A DNA stretch of 48,054 nt from Kiritimatiellia bacterium (GCA_028681135.1 JAQUJC010000017.1:1-48054); one strand, 5' to 3'. Positions 17,004 through 25,027 are shown, counted from the first letter of the stretch. Notes: generated by a model from the letters alone, not told the origin. Numbers and translations are program-made.

Positions 17004-17393
17004 ATGACGTTGAAACAACATGAAGGACGCGACCCATTGACCGAAAAGGTTATTGGTTGCGCTATTGAGGTTCATCGAATCCTCGGTCCGGGTCTGCTGG
17101 AATCGGCCTATCAGCGGTGTCTGGCACTTGAGTTGCAACATCAGGGCATTGCGTTTGAAACAGAAGTTTCCATGCCGGTAAAATACAAGGACAATACCCT
17201 GGATTGCGGCTATCGCGCAGACATGCTGGTCGAGAAATCCCTGATTCTGGAACTTAAAGCAGTCGACGCCATTCTCCCTGTCCATCAGGCACAAATCCTG
17301 ACCTACATGAAGTTGTCCGGCCTCCGACTCGGTTTACTCATCAATTTCCACCATCCCCGTCTTATCGACGGCCTACAACGATTTATCCTATGA
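17004..17393 (+). CDS. GxxExxY family protein
   Basis: A 129-residue protein with the family signature GPGLLESAY after VHRILG. It has the PD-(D/E)XK-like pattern ALELQHQGI, then DCGYRADMLVEKSLILELKAV (D, and E-x-K) and QILTYMKLSGLRLGLLINF. The fold is nuclease-like, but function in this widespread family is unestablished. It sits between exbB and exbD in an operon whose other junctions overlap by a few bases, and it is bracketed by inverted CACAGAG-type repeats. It therefore looks like an inserted guest gene rather than a motor component. ATG 17004 has no clear Shine-Dalgarno. It is followed by about 180 bp of C/T-rich repeat DNA. Confidence 0.85.
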   Translation: MTLKQHEGRDPLTEKVIGCAIEVHRILGPGLLESAYQRCLALELQHQGIAFETEVSMPVKYKDNTLDCGYRADMLVEKSLILELKAVDAILPVHQAQILTYMKLSGLRLGLLINFHHPRLIDGLQRFIL

Positions 17394-17394
17394 C

Positions 17395-17570
17395 CCATCT
17401 CTCTAAATCTCTGTCCCCCGCCTCTCTCTCCCTCCTCTTTCTCTGTGAACCTCTGTGGCCCTCTGTGGTTAAAAGGGCTGTTCTCTCCCCTCTCCCTTCC
17501 CCCCCTTCTCTCTCCCTCCTCTTTCTCTGTGAAACTCTGTGGCCCTCTATGGTGAAAAAAGTATTCTGAT
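17395..17570. repeat. C/T-rich duplicated tract with right inverted repeats
   Basis: Two copies, 84 bp apart, of a CTCTCTCCCTCCTC-rich block, each followed by a CTCTGTGAA...CTCTGTGG sequence (17438-17458 and 17522-17542). Both are inverted relative to 16978-16998. No gene is seen. Confidence 0.75.
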
Positions 17571-18041
17571 ATGAAACTGCGCCAACCCGAAGAACCCGAA
17601 GCCAACATCGACATGACCCCCATGATCGATTGTGTCTTCCTGCTGCTGATCTTTTTCATGATCGCCGCAACCATGAGCAAGGTGGACCAGACCCCCGAGG
17701 TCAAGCTACCCATCGCCCCCAAAGCCGCCATTCCCGAGGCCGAAGACCTACGCAACCGCGGTGTGGTCAATATCGTGCCGCTGGGCACCCCCGCGGGCGG
17801 CGGCGCCACCTCCGAGGAGACCCCCTTCATCGTCTATGGCCAACTCATGGACGAGCCCGGCCTCGCAAAAATCATTGGCGAGCGCCGTGATGCCGAACCC
17901 GACCTGCGCGTCTATATGCGCGTCGATCGCAACGCCGAATTCCGCACCGTCAAACGCGCCATTCGTGCCTGCGCCAATGCCGGCGTTTTCAACATCATTT
18001 TCGGCACCTTCCAGAGCAAATCTGCCGGGGGGGAATCCTGA
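17571..18041 (+). CDS. ExbD/TolR biopolymer transport protein 1
   Basis: A 156-residue ExbD/TolR homologue: a short cytoplasmic N-terminus, a single membrane helix and a periplasmic domain. The helix MIDCVFLLLIFFMIAA carries the invariant channel aspartate (D20), which works with the ExbB/TolQ helices in proton flow. The periplasmic part (about 45-150) has the usual alpha/beta pattern (LRVYMRVDRNAEFRTVKRAI). A Gly/Ala-rich loop (TPAGGGATSEE) is inserted near 80-90. The stop and the next start overlap as TGATG (18039-18043), so the two ExbD paralogues are coupled and probably form a hetero-oligomer around the ExbB pentamer. Confidence 0.9.
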   Translation: MKLRQPEEPEANIDMTPMIDCVFLLLIFFMIAATMSKVDQTPEVKLPIAPKAAIPEAEDLRNRGVVNIVPLGTPAGGGATSEETPFIVYGQLMDEPGLAKIIGERRDAEPDLRVYMRVDRNAEFRTVKRAIRACANAGVFNIIFGTFQSKSAGGES

Positions 18042-18487
18042 TGAAACTCCGCCGTCCCTCGGACCCCAAGGCCGAAGTCGCGATGACGCCGCTCATTGAC
18101 TGCGTCTTCCTGCTGCTGGTCTTCTTCATGGTCTCCACCACCTTCAATAAACAGGAAGCCGATATTTCCTTTGCCCTGCCCGGCACGGCCGAACAGTCCG
18201 ATGCCGTCGAAATCCCCGACGAGCAGATCATTCAGATCACCGAAGCTGGCAACGTCTTTCTCAACGACCTTGAATATGACCGCCCCTCCGACCCTGAAAT
18301 GCCCGAGCTGGTCAAAACCCTTAAACTCTTTCGTCAAACCGCCGAGGCCAATAAAGTCCCCGCCATGATCACCATCGCCCCCGAGGACAACGTCCGGCAG
18401 CAGCGCGTGGTCGATGTCCTCAATGCGTGCACTGCCGCCAAAATCGTCAATGTCACCTTCGCCGTCGGCGAGGATGAGGAATCCTAA
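18041..18487 (+). CDS. ExbD/TolR biopolymer transport protein 2
   Basis: The second ExbD/TolR paralogue, 148 residues. Its helix PLIDCVFLLLVFFMVSTTF keeps the channel aspartate at D20. The periplasmic domain includes EIPDEQIIQITEAGNVFLND and ends with the typical RVVDVLNACTAAKIVNVTFA block. It begins with a TGATG overlap on paralogue 1. Its own TAA overlaps the ATG of the four-helix-bundle gene (TAATG, 18485-18489), which originally may have been the start of the next operon gene. Confidence 0.9.
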   Translation: MKLRRPSDPKAEVAMTPLIDCVFLLLVFFMVSTTFNKQEADISFALPGTAEQSDAVEIPDEQIIQITEAGNVFLNDLEYDRPSDPEMPELVKTLKLFRQTAEANKVPAMITIAPEDNVRQQRVVDVLNACTAAKIVNVTFAVGEDEES

Positions 18488-18906
18488 TGCCTCGCAAGAA
18501 AAAATTTGAATATTCAATATTCAATATTCAATCTTCAATAATCAAAGAGGGATCATTTGATTTAAAGGATCGGCTGATTGAGTATGCGGTGCGCATCATC
18601 CGACTTTCTACATCCCTGCCTGCCACCAAGGCTGGCACGCATGTTGCCGGCCAAATTCTGCGCAGCGGCACATCGCCCGCTCCCAACTACGGCGAAGCCT
18701 TGGCGGCAGAATCCCAGGCTGACTTCGTGCATAAATTGAAAATAGCGCTCAAGGAACTTCGCGAAACTGAAATTTGGCTCAAGATCATCGTGAAAGCCAA
18801 AATGGTCCCAACCGCCAATCGGCTAACGCCCTTGCTGAAAGAAACGGATGAGCTCAGTGCCATCCTCTTCACTAGCATCCAAACTGCCAAGCAACTGAAG
18901 GCATAA
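18487..18906 (+). CDS. Four-helix bundle protein (S23/IVP family)
   Basis: A 139-residue protein of the family first known from intervening sequences in 23S rRNA genes and related to the Avd accessory protein. The characteristic blocks are KDRLIEYAVRIIRLSTSLP, ILRSGTSPAPNYGEALAAES, FVHKLKIALKELRETEIWLK and the final KETDELSAILFTSIQ helix. Family members are all-helical and often oligomeric; the cellular function is not established. The first 20 residues (KKKFEYSIFNIQSSI) are repeat-derived, so the natural N-terminus may lie near GSFDLKDRL. The core is bracketed by five heptamers on each side in inverted orientation. No reverse transcriptase or template repeat is near, so a diversity-generating role is unsupported. 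Confidence 0.85.
   Translation: MPRKKKFEYSIFNIQSSIIKEGSFDLKDRLIEYAVRIIRLSTSLPATKAGTHVAGQILRSGTSPAPNYGEALAAESQADFVHKLKIALKELRETEIWLKIIVKAKMVPTANRLTPLLKETDELSAILFTSIQTAKQLKA
18509..18543 (-). repeat. Heptamer tract, left flank of four-helix gene
   Basis: Five heptamers (AATATTC three times, AATCTTC, AATAATC). On the minus strand they read GANNATT, making the tract the inverted partner of 18949-18983; RNA across the gene could pair the two. Confidence 0.9.
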
Positions 18907-18948
18907 CCATGGCCCGCGTTTTCCTAATGAATTTTCGACTCTCCACTT

Positions 18949-18983
18949 GGAAATTGAATATTGGAAATTGGATATTGAATATT
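18949..18983 (+). repeat. Heptamer tract, right flank of four-helix gene
   Basis: Five heptamers (GGAAATT, GAATATT, GGAAATT, GGATATT, GAATATT), ending 17 bp before the ATG of the VWA gene. Confidence 0.9.
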
Positions 18984-19000
18984 GAGATCGGGGATCTTTC

Positions 19001-20050
19001 ATGAAGCCTTTCGCTATTTGGACCGCCTTTTCGCAAACCAAGTCTGAGGATGCCGCGCAGAAGAAGCGCGCCCTGAATGCCATCCTCATCTCCCTGCTTG
19101 TCCATATCGTCTTCATTATTGCGGCGGTGTCGCTGACCATCCTGATCATCGCGCCCAAGCCCAAGATGATGTTCGAGGGCAAGAAATCCCCCTCGCTGCC
19201 CCCCCGCAAGCTCGAGCACTCCATCCGCGTCAAGCAGATGAAGAAGCAGACCCGCAAGCCCCAAATCCTGCAGCGCCTCGTCACCGAGGCCCCCTCGAAA
19301 GTCGCTTTGCCGGAAATGCCCGAGATGAAGACGCCCGATATCAAGAACATGCGCGATACGCCGCTAATGAACTCCCGCGCCGGCTCCATTGGCTCCCTCG
19401 GCGGGGGCGGCGGCGGTGCCGGCCGCGGCCTCACCGGCGGCATGGGCTACTCCGATGCCAAGTTCTTCGGCGAAAATGTCCGCACCCGCGCCATCACCAT
19501 CTGCATGGATATCTCGCCCTCCATGGTCGCCAAAGGCGTCACCCAGGACGTTCTCACCGAGGCCACCAAAATGCTTGAAAACATGAATGTGGGCACCAAG
19601 TTCAACATTGTCGTCTTTGTGGATGGCAGCACGCCCTTCACCCCCCAGATGGTCTATGCCACCCAGGAAAACAAGGCCAAAGCCATCGAATGGCTCAAAC
19701 AGCCCTTTGACGGGCGCCGCCAGGGTCAGCTCCACGGCCACTCCGGCTCCACGCCCCACATGGCCATTGAGATGGCGGTTGAGATGGGGGCCGATACCGT
19801 GTTTGTCCTCACCGATGACCCGCCTTACCTGAAGGTGGGTAATGTTCAAACAGGAGTGGAAATACCCACCCACATGGAAGACATTGCGACATACGTCAAA
19901 TCCATTGAATCCACCACCGGCAAATCGGTCCGCTTCTATCCCATCCTCTACAAGCCCTTTGAGAATGAGCGCGGCAAGCAAGCCATTGAATATTACAAGC
20001 GCCTCGCCCGCTCCTCCGGCGGTAAGTCCCGGGTCATCAAACGCGATTAA
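19001..20050 (+). CDS. Membrane-anchored VWA-domain protein
   Basis: A 349-residue protein with TonB-like topology: a cytoplasmic N-terminus, one membrane helix (LISLLVHIVFIIAAVSLTILII, about 31-52) and a basic/Pro-rich spacer (PPRKLEHSIRVKQMKKQTRK). A Gly-rich hinge (GSLGGGGGGAGRG, about 130-142) then leads to a von Willebrand factor A domain (about 160-345). The MIDAS motif is present as D170-I-S172-P-S174, with a later SGSTP and a VLTDD strand, so a divalent metal can probably be bound. It follows TolQ- and TolR-type genes, in the position where TonB or TolA would be expected. I infer that the motor drives this VWA protein to bind a periplasmic or outer-membrane partner, perhaps the TPR proteins. 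It ends the operon core; 54 bp follow before the GNAT gene. Confidence 0.85.
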   Translation: MKPFAIWTAFSQTKSEDAAQKKRALNAILISLLVHIVFIIAAVSLTILIIAPKPKMMFEGKKSPSLPPRKLEHSIRVKQMKKQTRKPQILQRLVTEAPSKVALPEMPEMKTPDIKNMRDTPLMNSRAGSIGSLGGGGGGAGRGLTGGMGYSDAKFFGENVRTRAITICMDISPSMVAKGVTQDVLTEATKMLENMNVGTKFNIVVFVDGSTPFTPQMVYATQENKAKAIEWLKQPFDGRRQGQLHGHSGSTPHMAIEMAVEMGADTVFVLTDDPPYLKVGNVQTGVEIPTHMEDIATYVKSIESTTGKSVRFYPILYKPFENERGKQAIEYYKRLARSSGGKSRVIKRD

Positions 20051-20104
20051 ACCGCCATTTCAAAGGGGTGGCCGACGCAACACCGCTCTGATAGGGTCGC
20101 ACCC

Positions 20105-20575
20105 ATGACGCTTGCCAACATTGAAATCCGCCAGGCTCAGATTGACGATCTAGCCGCAATTTTCCATCTGGGAGAGCAGGTCTTCACCCCCCAGGATGTG
20201 GCGAACCTGTATCGTACTTGGGATGAATTTGAAATCACTGGGCTGTTCAACAGCGAGCCAGAAAACATTCTGGTGGCAGAACAGAATGATCAGGTGATCG
20301 GTTTTGCCATGGGCACGACGATCAACAAGGCCGGGTCCGCCTGGAGCTACGGTCATTTGCTCTGGCTGGGCGTGGCGCCAACATTCGCGCGCGCCGGAAT
20401 CGGTGACCTGCTCTTTTCCCGATTCAAGGAGCTGATGCAGGAGAAAGGCATTCGTATCCTCTTGGTGGACACCCAGGCCGACAACGACCCCGCCCTCGCG
20501 TTCTTCCGCCGCCAGGGATTCGAGAATCCCACTGATCACGTCTACATGACCATGCACCTGCGGAAGGACTCGTGA
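20105..20575 (+). CDS. GNAT family N-acetyltransferase
   Basis: A 156-residue cytoplasmic acetyl-CoA-dependent acetyltransferase. The acetyl-CoA loop is in LWLGVAPTFARAGIGDLLF (R-x-G-x-G/A type, here RAGIG), preceded by strand 4 and followed by VDTQADNDPALAFFRRQGF, the usual C-terminal motif. The substrate is unknown; RimI-like protein or small-amine acetylation are both possible. The stop overlaps the M20 peptidase start as TGATG (20573-20577). This strong coupling suggests that the acetyltransferase and the deacylase/peptidase act on related N-acyl amino compounds. Confidence 0.85.
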   Translation: MTLANIEIRQAQIDDLAAIFHLGEQVFTPQDVANLYRTWDEFEITGLFNSEPENILVAEQNDQVIGFAMGTTINKAGSAWSYGHLLWLGVAPTFARAGIGDLLFSRFKELMQEKGIRILLVDTQADNDPALAFFRRQGFENPTDHVYMTMHLRKDS

Positions 20576-21687
20576 TGCCGAAGCCCGGGGACCCCATCAA
20601 CCGGGAGCGCCTGTTCCGGCTGTTCCGGGACATGGTGGACATCTACAGCCCCTCTGGTCGGGAAGAGGAGCTGGCGGAGTTCCTGGAACAGCACATCCGG
20701 ATGCACGGCTTGCCGCTGGAGTTGCAGCCCGTGGACGACACTCGCCGCAATCTGCTGATCTCCACCGGGCCGGCCGGCTCGGCTGATCGCCTGTTTCTCG
20801 GCCACATCGACACCGTCCCCGCGTATGACTACGAAAGCTACGGATTTGCCGAACACGACGGCGACTGCCACGGGCTCGGCACCGCCGACATGAAAAGCGG
20901 CTGTGCGGCCATGATCGAAGCCTTCATCTCCTGCCACGAACGGAGCAACCTGCCAGACGGCACCCTGCTGGCTCTGGTGGTGGGCGAGGAAGAATCCGGC
21001 GACGGCACCGAGGCCCTGCTCAATACCTATCGCTTTGACCATGCCCTGGTGGCCGAACCTACAAATTTAAACCCGTGCCTGTCGCACTATGGCTATGTCG
21101 AAATGGTGGTGCGCGCCTTCGGCAGCCGCCGCCATGCGGCGGTCTCCGGACGGGAAACCAATGCCATCCGCGCCATGCTGCGGCTGCTGCTGAAGATCGA
21201 AGACCGCGTGGAACCGCACGAACCGGATACGGTCTTGAACATTCGGAATCTGCACAGCTCTGAATCCGGCTTCGCGGTTCCCGACCGCTGCTCGGCCAAC
21301 ATTGACTTTCATCTGCCGCCCCAATGGTCTGCGACAGCTTACGCCACCGCCATGCAGGCGTTTGTAGAGACCCATATCCGCCAGGGCGGGGCGTCGCGCT
21401 GTGAAGTCGAATTTCCCACCTGCACCGACGGGTTTTGCATACCGGATAACGGACGGCTGCCCTGCGCGCTGCGCTCGATCTATGCCGACCTCCAACTGGA
21501 ATGGCACCCCATGCCTTTCCGCAGTCACTCCGATGCCAATCTGCTACGGGACGCCGGCTGCAAGGCCCTGATGCTTGGCCCCGGGCTACTGGCCAAAGCC
21601 CATACCCGGGATGAATCGGTTCCCAGCGCCCAGGTGGAAACCGCCGCACAAATCTATGCCCGCCTGCTAACACCATCCGGAGCTTGA
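20575..21687 (+). CDS. M20 family metallopeptidase / deacylase
   Basis: A 370-residue dinuclear-zinc amidohydrolase of the ArgE/DapE/CPG2 group. Metal and catalytic residues are visible: H77 and D79 in FLGHIDTVP, D105 in GLGTADMKSG, E138-E139 in VVGEEESGDGT, a further acidic ligand in ALVAEPTN, and the last histidine in AKAHTRDESV. The dimerisation insert lies between about 165 and 285. ATG 20575 overlaps the GNAT stop. Likely substrates are N-acyl amino acids or short peptides; DapE, ArgE or carboxypeptidase identity cannot be separated here, and no biosynthetic neighbours help. Confidence 0.88.
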   Translation: MPKPGDPINRERLFRLFRDMVDIYSPSGREEELAEFLEQHIRMHGLPLELQPVDDTRRNLLISTGPAGSADRLFLGHIDTVPAYDYESYGFAEHDGDCHGLGTADMKSGCAAMIEAFISCHERSNLPDGTLLALVVGEEESGDGTEALLNTYRFDHALVAEPTNLNPCLSHYGYVEMVVRAFGSRRHAAVSGRETNAIRAMLRLLLKIEDRVEPHEPDTVLNIRNLHSSESGFAVPDRCSANIDFHLPPQWSATAYATAMQAFVETHIRQGGASRCEVEFPTCTDGFCIPDNGRLPCALRSIYADLQLEWHPMPFRSHSDANLLRDAGCKALMLGPGLLAKAHTRDESVPSAQVETAAQIYARLLTPSGA

Positions 21688-21938
21688 CCCCCGTGACCTT
21701 GTGTCGCGGGTGAATCCGGTTGAAGAAATGCCGCGATGGCTGCTTTTCTTCAGCCTTTTGCTCCTGCCGGACAAGCCGGCAGGGGGCGCGAGAAAGCTGA
21801 GAGCTTCAGCCTGAAGGCTGGACTACCAACGGGCGAACCGACACCCCATGCTTTTCTTCAGCCTTTTGCTCCTGCCGGACAAGCCGACAGGGGGCGCGAA
21901 GACGACAGGGATCGTCGTTGGATATTCAAACCGGCGGT
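21688..21938. repeat. Convergent gap with a 108-bp-spaced direct repeat
   Basis: The gap lies between the M20 peptidase and prfB, which converge. A block of about 50 bp beginning TGCTTTTCTTCAGCC, with a CTGCCGG...CCGGCAG hairpin, occurs at 21741 and 21849. Between the copies, 21805-21834 is inversely related to 9559-9588. The hairpins may serve as bidirectional terminators, but no T-run is obvious. No gene is seen. Confidence 0.6.
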
Positions 21939-23067
21939 TCAGCTCTCTACTTCGCAGTTACCGCGATTCTGTCTCAGCCACGCCTCAATGAACAAATCGA
22001 GATCACCATCGAGCACCGCGTCCACTTGCCCGGTTTCGGCGTCGGTGCGATGGTCTTTCACCATGGTGTAGGGCTGGAGCACGTAAGAGCGAATCTGGTG
22101 CCCCCAGGCAATCTCGCCTTTGTCGCCATAAAATTGTTCCATTTCGCGGCGCTGCTTATCCTGCTGCAGCTCGTACAACTTGGCCCGCAGCACCTTCATG
22201 GCCCGGGCCCGGTTGGAATGCTGACTGCGCTCGGCCTGACAGGCCACAATAATTCCACTGGGTATGTGCGTGATCCGAATCGCACTATCCGTTTTGTTGA
22301 TGTGCTGCCCGCCGGCCCCACTCGCCCGGAAGGTATCCACGCGCAAATCATGTTCATCGATCTCGACTTCCACATCGTCCGAAATCTCCGCCACGACATC
22401 CAGCGACGCAAATGAGGTGTGCCGCCGCTTGGCGGAATCGAAGGGACTGATACGCACCAGGCGATGCACCCCACGTTCGGCCTTGAAAAACCCGTAGGCC
22501 CACGGCCCGGACACCATCAAGGTGGCGGTCTTCACCCCGGCTTCGTCCCCGGGCTGGTGGTCAATGATCGATACGTCAAAATGCTTATCCTGACAATAGC
22601 GTTCGTACATGCGCAGCAGCATCGCCGCCCAGTCGCACGATTCCGTCCCCCCCGCCCCCGCGTGCAGTGTCAAAAAGGCGTTGTTTGCATCGAATTTCCC
22701 CACCATCAGCGACTGCAGCTCGAAATGATCGCGCTGCTTCTCCAGCGCCGCCACCTGCTGGACCAGTTCAGCCATGTCGGGATGGGTTTTCGCAGCATGC
22801 CCTTCTGACTCGAGCAACTCCGCCATCACCTCGGCGTCGGCCTGACCCGACACCAGCTTCTCAAAGGGGGCGACGACCCCTTCCAGCGCATTCTTGCGGT
22901 CAATCACCGCCCGCGCCGCATTGGCATCGTCCCAAAACCCCGGGGACGACATCTGCCGCGTCAGTTCTTCAATAATCCGTTGTTTGCCCGCGACGTCAAA
23001 GATAGCCTCTCATTTCTGCGAGGTTCTCTTTCAATGTCGCCAGTCGCGATGAAAGCTCGTCGATCAT
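21939..23067 (-). CDS. prfB: Peptide chain release factor 2 (programmed +1 frameshift)
   Basis: RF2 recognises UGA and UAA stop codons and triggers peptide release. The SPF anticodon-like tripeptide (RISPFDSAKRRHTSF) and the catalytic GGQ (ASGAGGQHINKTDSA) are both present. The gene begins at ATG 23067, with GGAG 8 bp upstream, as MIDELSSRLATLKENL. It meets an in-frame UGA after codon 23 and continues in the +1 frame from GAC 22997, giving about 375 residues, close to the usual 365. The slippery CUUUGAC and the AGAGG just upstream match the classic prfB autoregulatory site, in which low RF2 promotes frameshifting. It lies 18 bp after lnt and is probably co-transcribed with it. Confidence 0.95.
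22995..23015 (-). promoter_or_regulatory. RF2 programmed frameshift signal
   Basis: On the minus strand, CTT TGA C (23001-22995) is preceded by GAGAGGCTAT, an internal Shine-Dalgarno-like stretch at the spacing known from E. coli prfB. RF2 shortage would stall the ribosome at UGA and favour the +1 slip from CUU to UUU. Confidence 0.92.
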
Positions 23068-23085
23068 ACCATTCTCCATGCACTA

Positions 23086-24687
23086 TCAGGTATCCGGCAG
23101 ATGTCGCCATACCCGTTTGCGCCTATTTCTGCGATTCCAGAACGCCGCCGCCAGCCACAGTCCCGTGGCAACGGCACACGCCAAGCCGTACATATCTCCA
23201 TAACGGCAGTAGAACGTCAAGGCCATCTCGTTTGGTGGCACGGCGACATCCGCGGTCAGCACCCCCGGCCGCCACGTCCACCCCTCGCCGTCGGCCAGCC
23301 GTGACACCACGCGTCCCGACGGCGCAATCACGCAGGAAATCCCCGTATTGGCCGTGCGCACCAACGGCACCCGGTTTTCCACCGCTCGCAACACGGCGTT
23401 GCGCATGTGTTGATTCGGGGCTGTCCGGTCGTCGAACCACGCATCGTTGGTCAAATTGACCAGCATCCGCGCCCCGGCACGCACATCCGCCCCCGCCAGA
23501 TACGGCATAATGTCCTCTAAGCAGATCAGCGGCGACAGCGGCACCCGCGCCCGACCAGCATAAAATATTGCTCCCCGCTCTCCCGGCGTAATACTCAATG
23601 GCAGGCCCAACGCCACCCGCCAGTCAGGCGACACCCACCTTTCAAACGGCACAAACTCCCCAAATACCACCAAATGGCGCTTGTTATAGGCCCCGGCGAT
23701 CCGCCCCTGCACATCGAACAACATGGCGCTGTTAAAGTAGTCTGGCCATCCGTCCTCTCCCTCAGCCACATCCAGTGAGCCCGCCAAAATCGGCGGCCCG
23801 TGCCGCACCAGCTCCCACACCACCTCATAGCTGTTGGGACTGTTGCGCACATCGTCCGGCAGGGCGGTTTCCGGCCAGATAATCAGCTCTGTCCGGGAAT
23901 CCGCCTGCGCCTGACGCGTCAGGTCCCCCAGTCGGGAATAAATCATGCGTATTTTGGATGACACCCATTTTTCATCCTGAGGAATGGCGGTCTGCACCAG
24001 CGCCACGCGGATGGACCGCCCGGAACCCATCCGCGCCACCCGGTCGGCCTCTTCCAGCCGAAGAACCCGCCAGCCCCCCCATCCCAGTACGGCGGCTACC
24101 GCCAGCGCGCCCAGCGCCAGGCCCCGCCACTGTAACCGCCAGGCCCTCCACTCCAGGAGCGCCCAGGCCACCAGGCCATTCACAAACACAACCAACCCCG
24201 ATACCAGCCACACCCCGCCCCATTCCGCCAACTGGACCCCCGGCAGCCACGGCGTCAAGCCCACCCCCAACGGGTTCCAGGGGAATCCCCCCCACCCGAA
24301 CCACCCGCGGAAGAACTCGCACCCGCTCCAGACCACCGCCAACGACGCCGCGAAGCCCAGCCCCCCCACGCGCCAGCGCCGCGCCAGCCAGACCGGCGGC
24401 AGCACATATAGCGCGCAATAGGCCGCCAACACCATCCATCCGCCCACCGTCACATGCGTCAGCCAACGAACCGCCAGCAGCCAATGGAGAAAGCCGGCCA
24501 CCCACGCCAGTCGCAAAGCCCGACGTCCATCGCCCAGCCCGCGCACCATGACCAGCAAGGGCACCAGCGCCACCCACGCCGCCCAGGTCCATTCCAAAGG
24601 GGGAAATACCGCCGCCCACAGCAACGCCGAAACCAGCGCGCCCCCCGCCGCCATCCATTCATCCCGTCTCGAAGCTACCAGGTTCAT
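23086..24687 (-). CDS. lnt: Apolipoprotein N-acyltransferase
   Basis: Lnt adds the third acyl chain to the N-terminal cysteine of lipoproteins at the inner membrane. The N-terminal part (about 1-215) has several membrane helices, and a periplasmic nitrilase-like domain (about 225-500) carries the triad E273 (IIWPETALP), K336 (YNKRHLVVFGEFVPF) and C389 (LICLEDIMPY), close to E267/K335/C387 of E. coli. A final helix (GLACAVATGLWLAAAF) and a basic tail end the 533 residues. ATG 24687 gives the family-like start MNLVASRRDEWMAAGGALVSA. A REP-like core lies 7 bp upstream of it. prfB follows after 18 bp. The lipoprotein at 47057 shows that the genome has substrates. Confidence 0.92.
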   Translation of the reverse strand: MNLVASRRDEWMAAGGALVSALLWAAVFPPLEWTWAAWVALVPLLVMVRGLGDGRRALRLAWVAGFLHWLLAVRWLTHVTVGGWMVLAAYCALYVLPPVWLARRWRVGGLGFAASLAVVWSGCEFFRGWFGWGGFPWNPLGVGLTPWLPGVQLAEWGGVWLVSGLVVFVNGLVAWALLEWRAWRLQWRGLALGALAVAAVLGWGGWRVLRLEEADRVARMGSGRSIRVALVQTAIPQDEKWVSSKIRMIYSRLGDLTRQAQADSRTELIIWPETALPDDVRNSPNSYEVVWELVRHGPPILAGSLDVAEGEDGWPDYFNSAMLFDVQGRIAGAYNKRHLVVFGEFVPFERWVSPDWRVALGLPLSITPGERGAIFYAGRARVPLSPLICLEDIMPYLAGADVRAGARMLVNLTNDAWFDDRTAPNQHMRNAVLRAVENRVPLVRTANTGISCVIAPSGRVVSRLADGEGWTWRPGVLTADVAVPPNEMALTFYCRYGDMYGLACAVATGLWLAAAFWNRRNRRKRVWRHLPDT

Positions 24688-24693
24688 CCCAAA

Positions 24694-24704
24694 GGGGTCA
24701 GCCC
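24694..24704. repeat. Solo REP-like core
   Basis: GGGGTCAGCCC, identical to the core of the inverted repeats flanking the transposase at 3917-4954, followed by GTGAAGGG. It is immediately upstream of the lnt start. Confidence 0.55.
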
Positions 24705-24903
24705 GTGAAGGGGTGCATTGTTGCCCGCAGCGATGGCGCGCTTGGCCCATCCATCATCACCGGCACCCTCTTGCAAAATGGTTCCCCGCCAATAGACCAC
24801 CTGCGTTTGTTTTGCTATTCAAATTGTTGCCCCGGCTCATCACACGATAGACTGGGGATATTCATGTCGAATGCTTCTGGGCATTGCAAAACTCTAGCGA
24901 ACA

Positions 24904-24938
24904 CCCCCGCCTGGCCACAAGCCCAAATTGCTATAATT
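24904..24938 (+). promoter_or_regulatory. Repeated promoter-like element, copy 1
   Basis: 35 bp identical to 38839-38873, containing a TATAAT at 24932-24937 after CAAGCCCAAATTGC. No good -35 hexamer stands at 17 bp. It lies 90 bp before the TMTC-like gene. It could be a promoter or a short dispersed repeat that happens to contain TATAAT. Confidence 0.4.
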
Positions 24939-25027
24939 CACCTACATTTCATGGGCTGACAGCTTTGCCCCTTTGCAAATATTGAATTCCTCTCTGTGCT
25001 TTAATCGGTATTCTACCCTGTAGTTAC

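Larger units (their letters stand above)
24688..25027. other. Divergent promoter region
   Basis: This 340-bp gap lies between lnt (minus) and the first TMTC-like gene (plus). It holds a REP-like core at 24694-24704 and a 35-bp promoter-like repeat at 24904-24938. No gene is seen. Confidence 0.55.

Noticed and set aside
18487-18906. Avd protein of a diversity-generating retroelement
   Set aside because: The fold family is related, but no reverse transcriptase and no template/variable repeat pair were seen in the window.
22996-22998. Selenocysteine UGA or nonsense mutation in prfB
   Set aside because: Position, slippery CUUUGAC and continuation in the +1 frame match the known RF2 frameshift.
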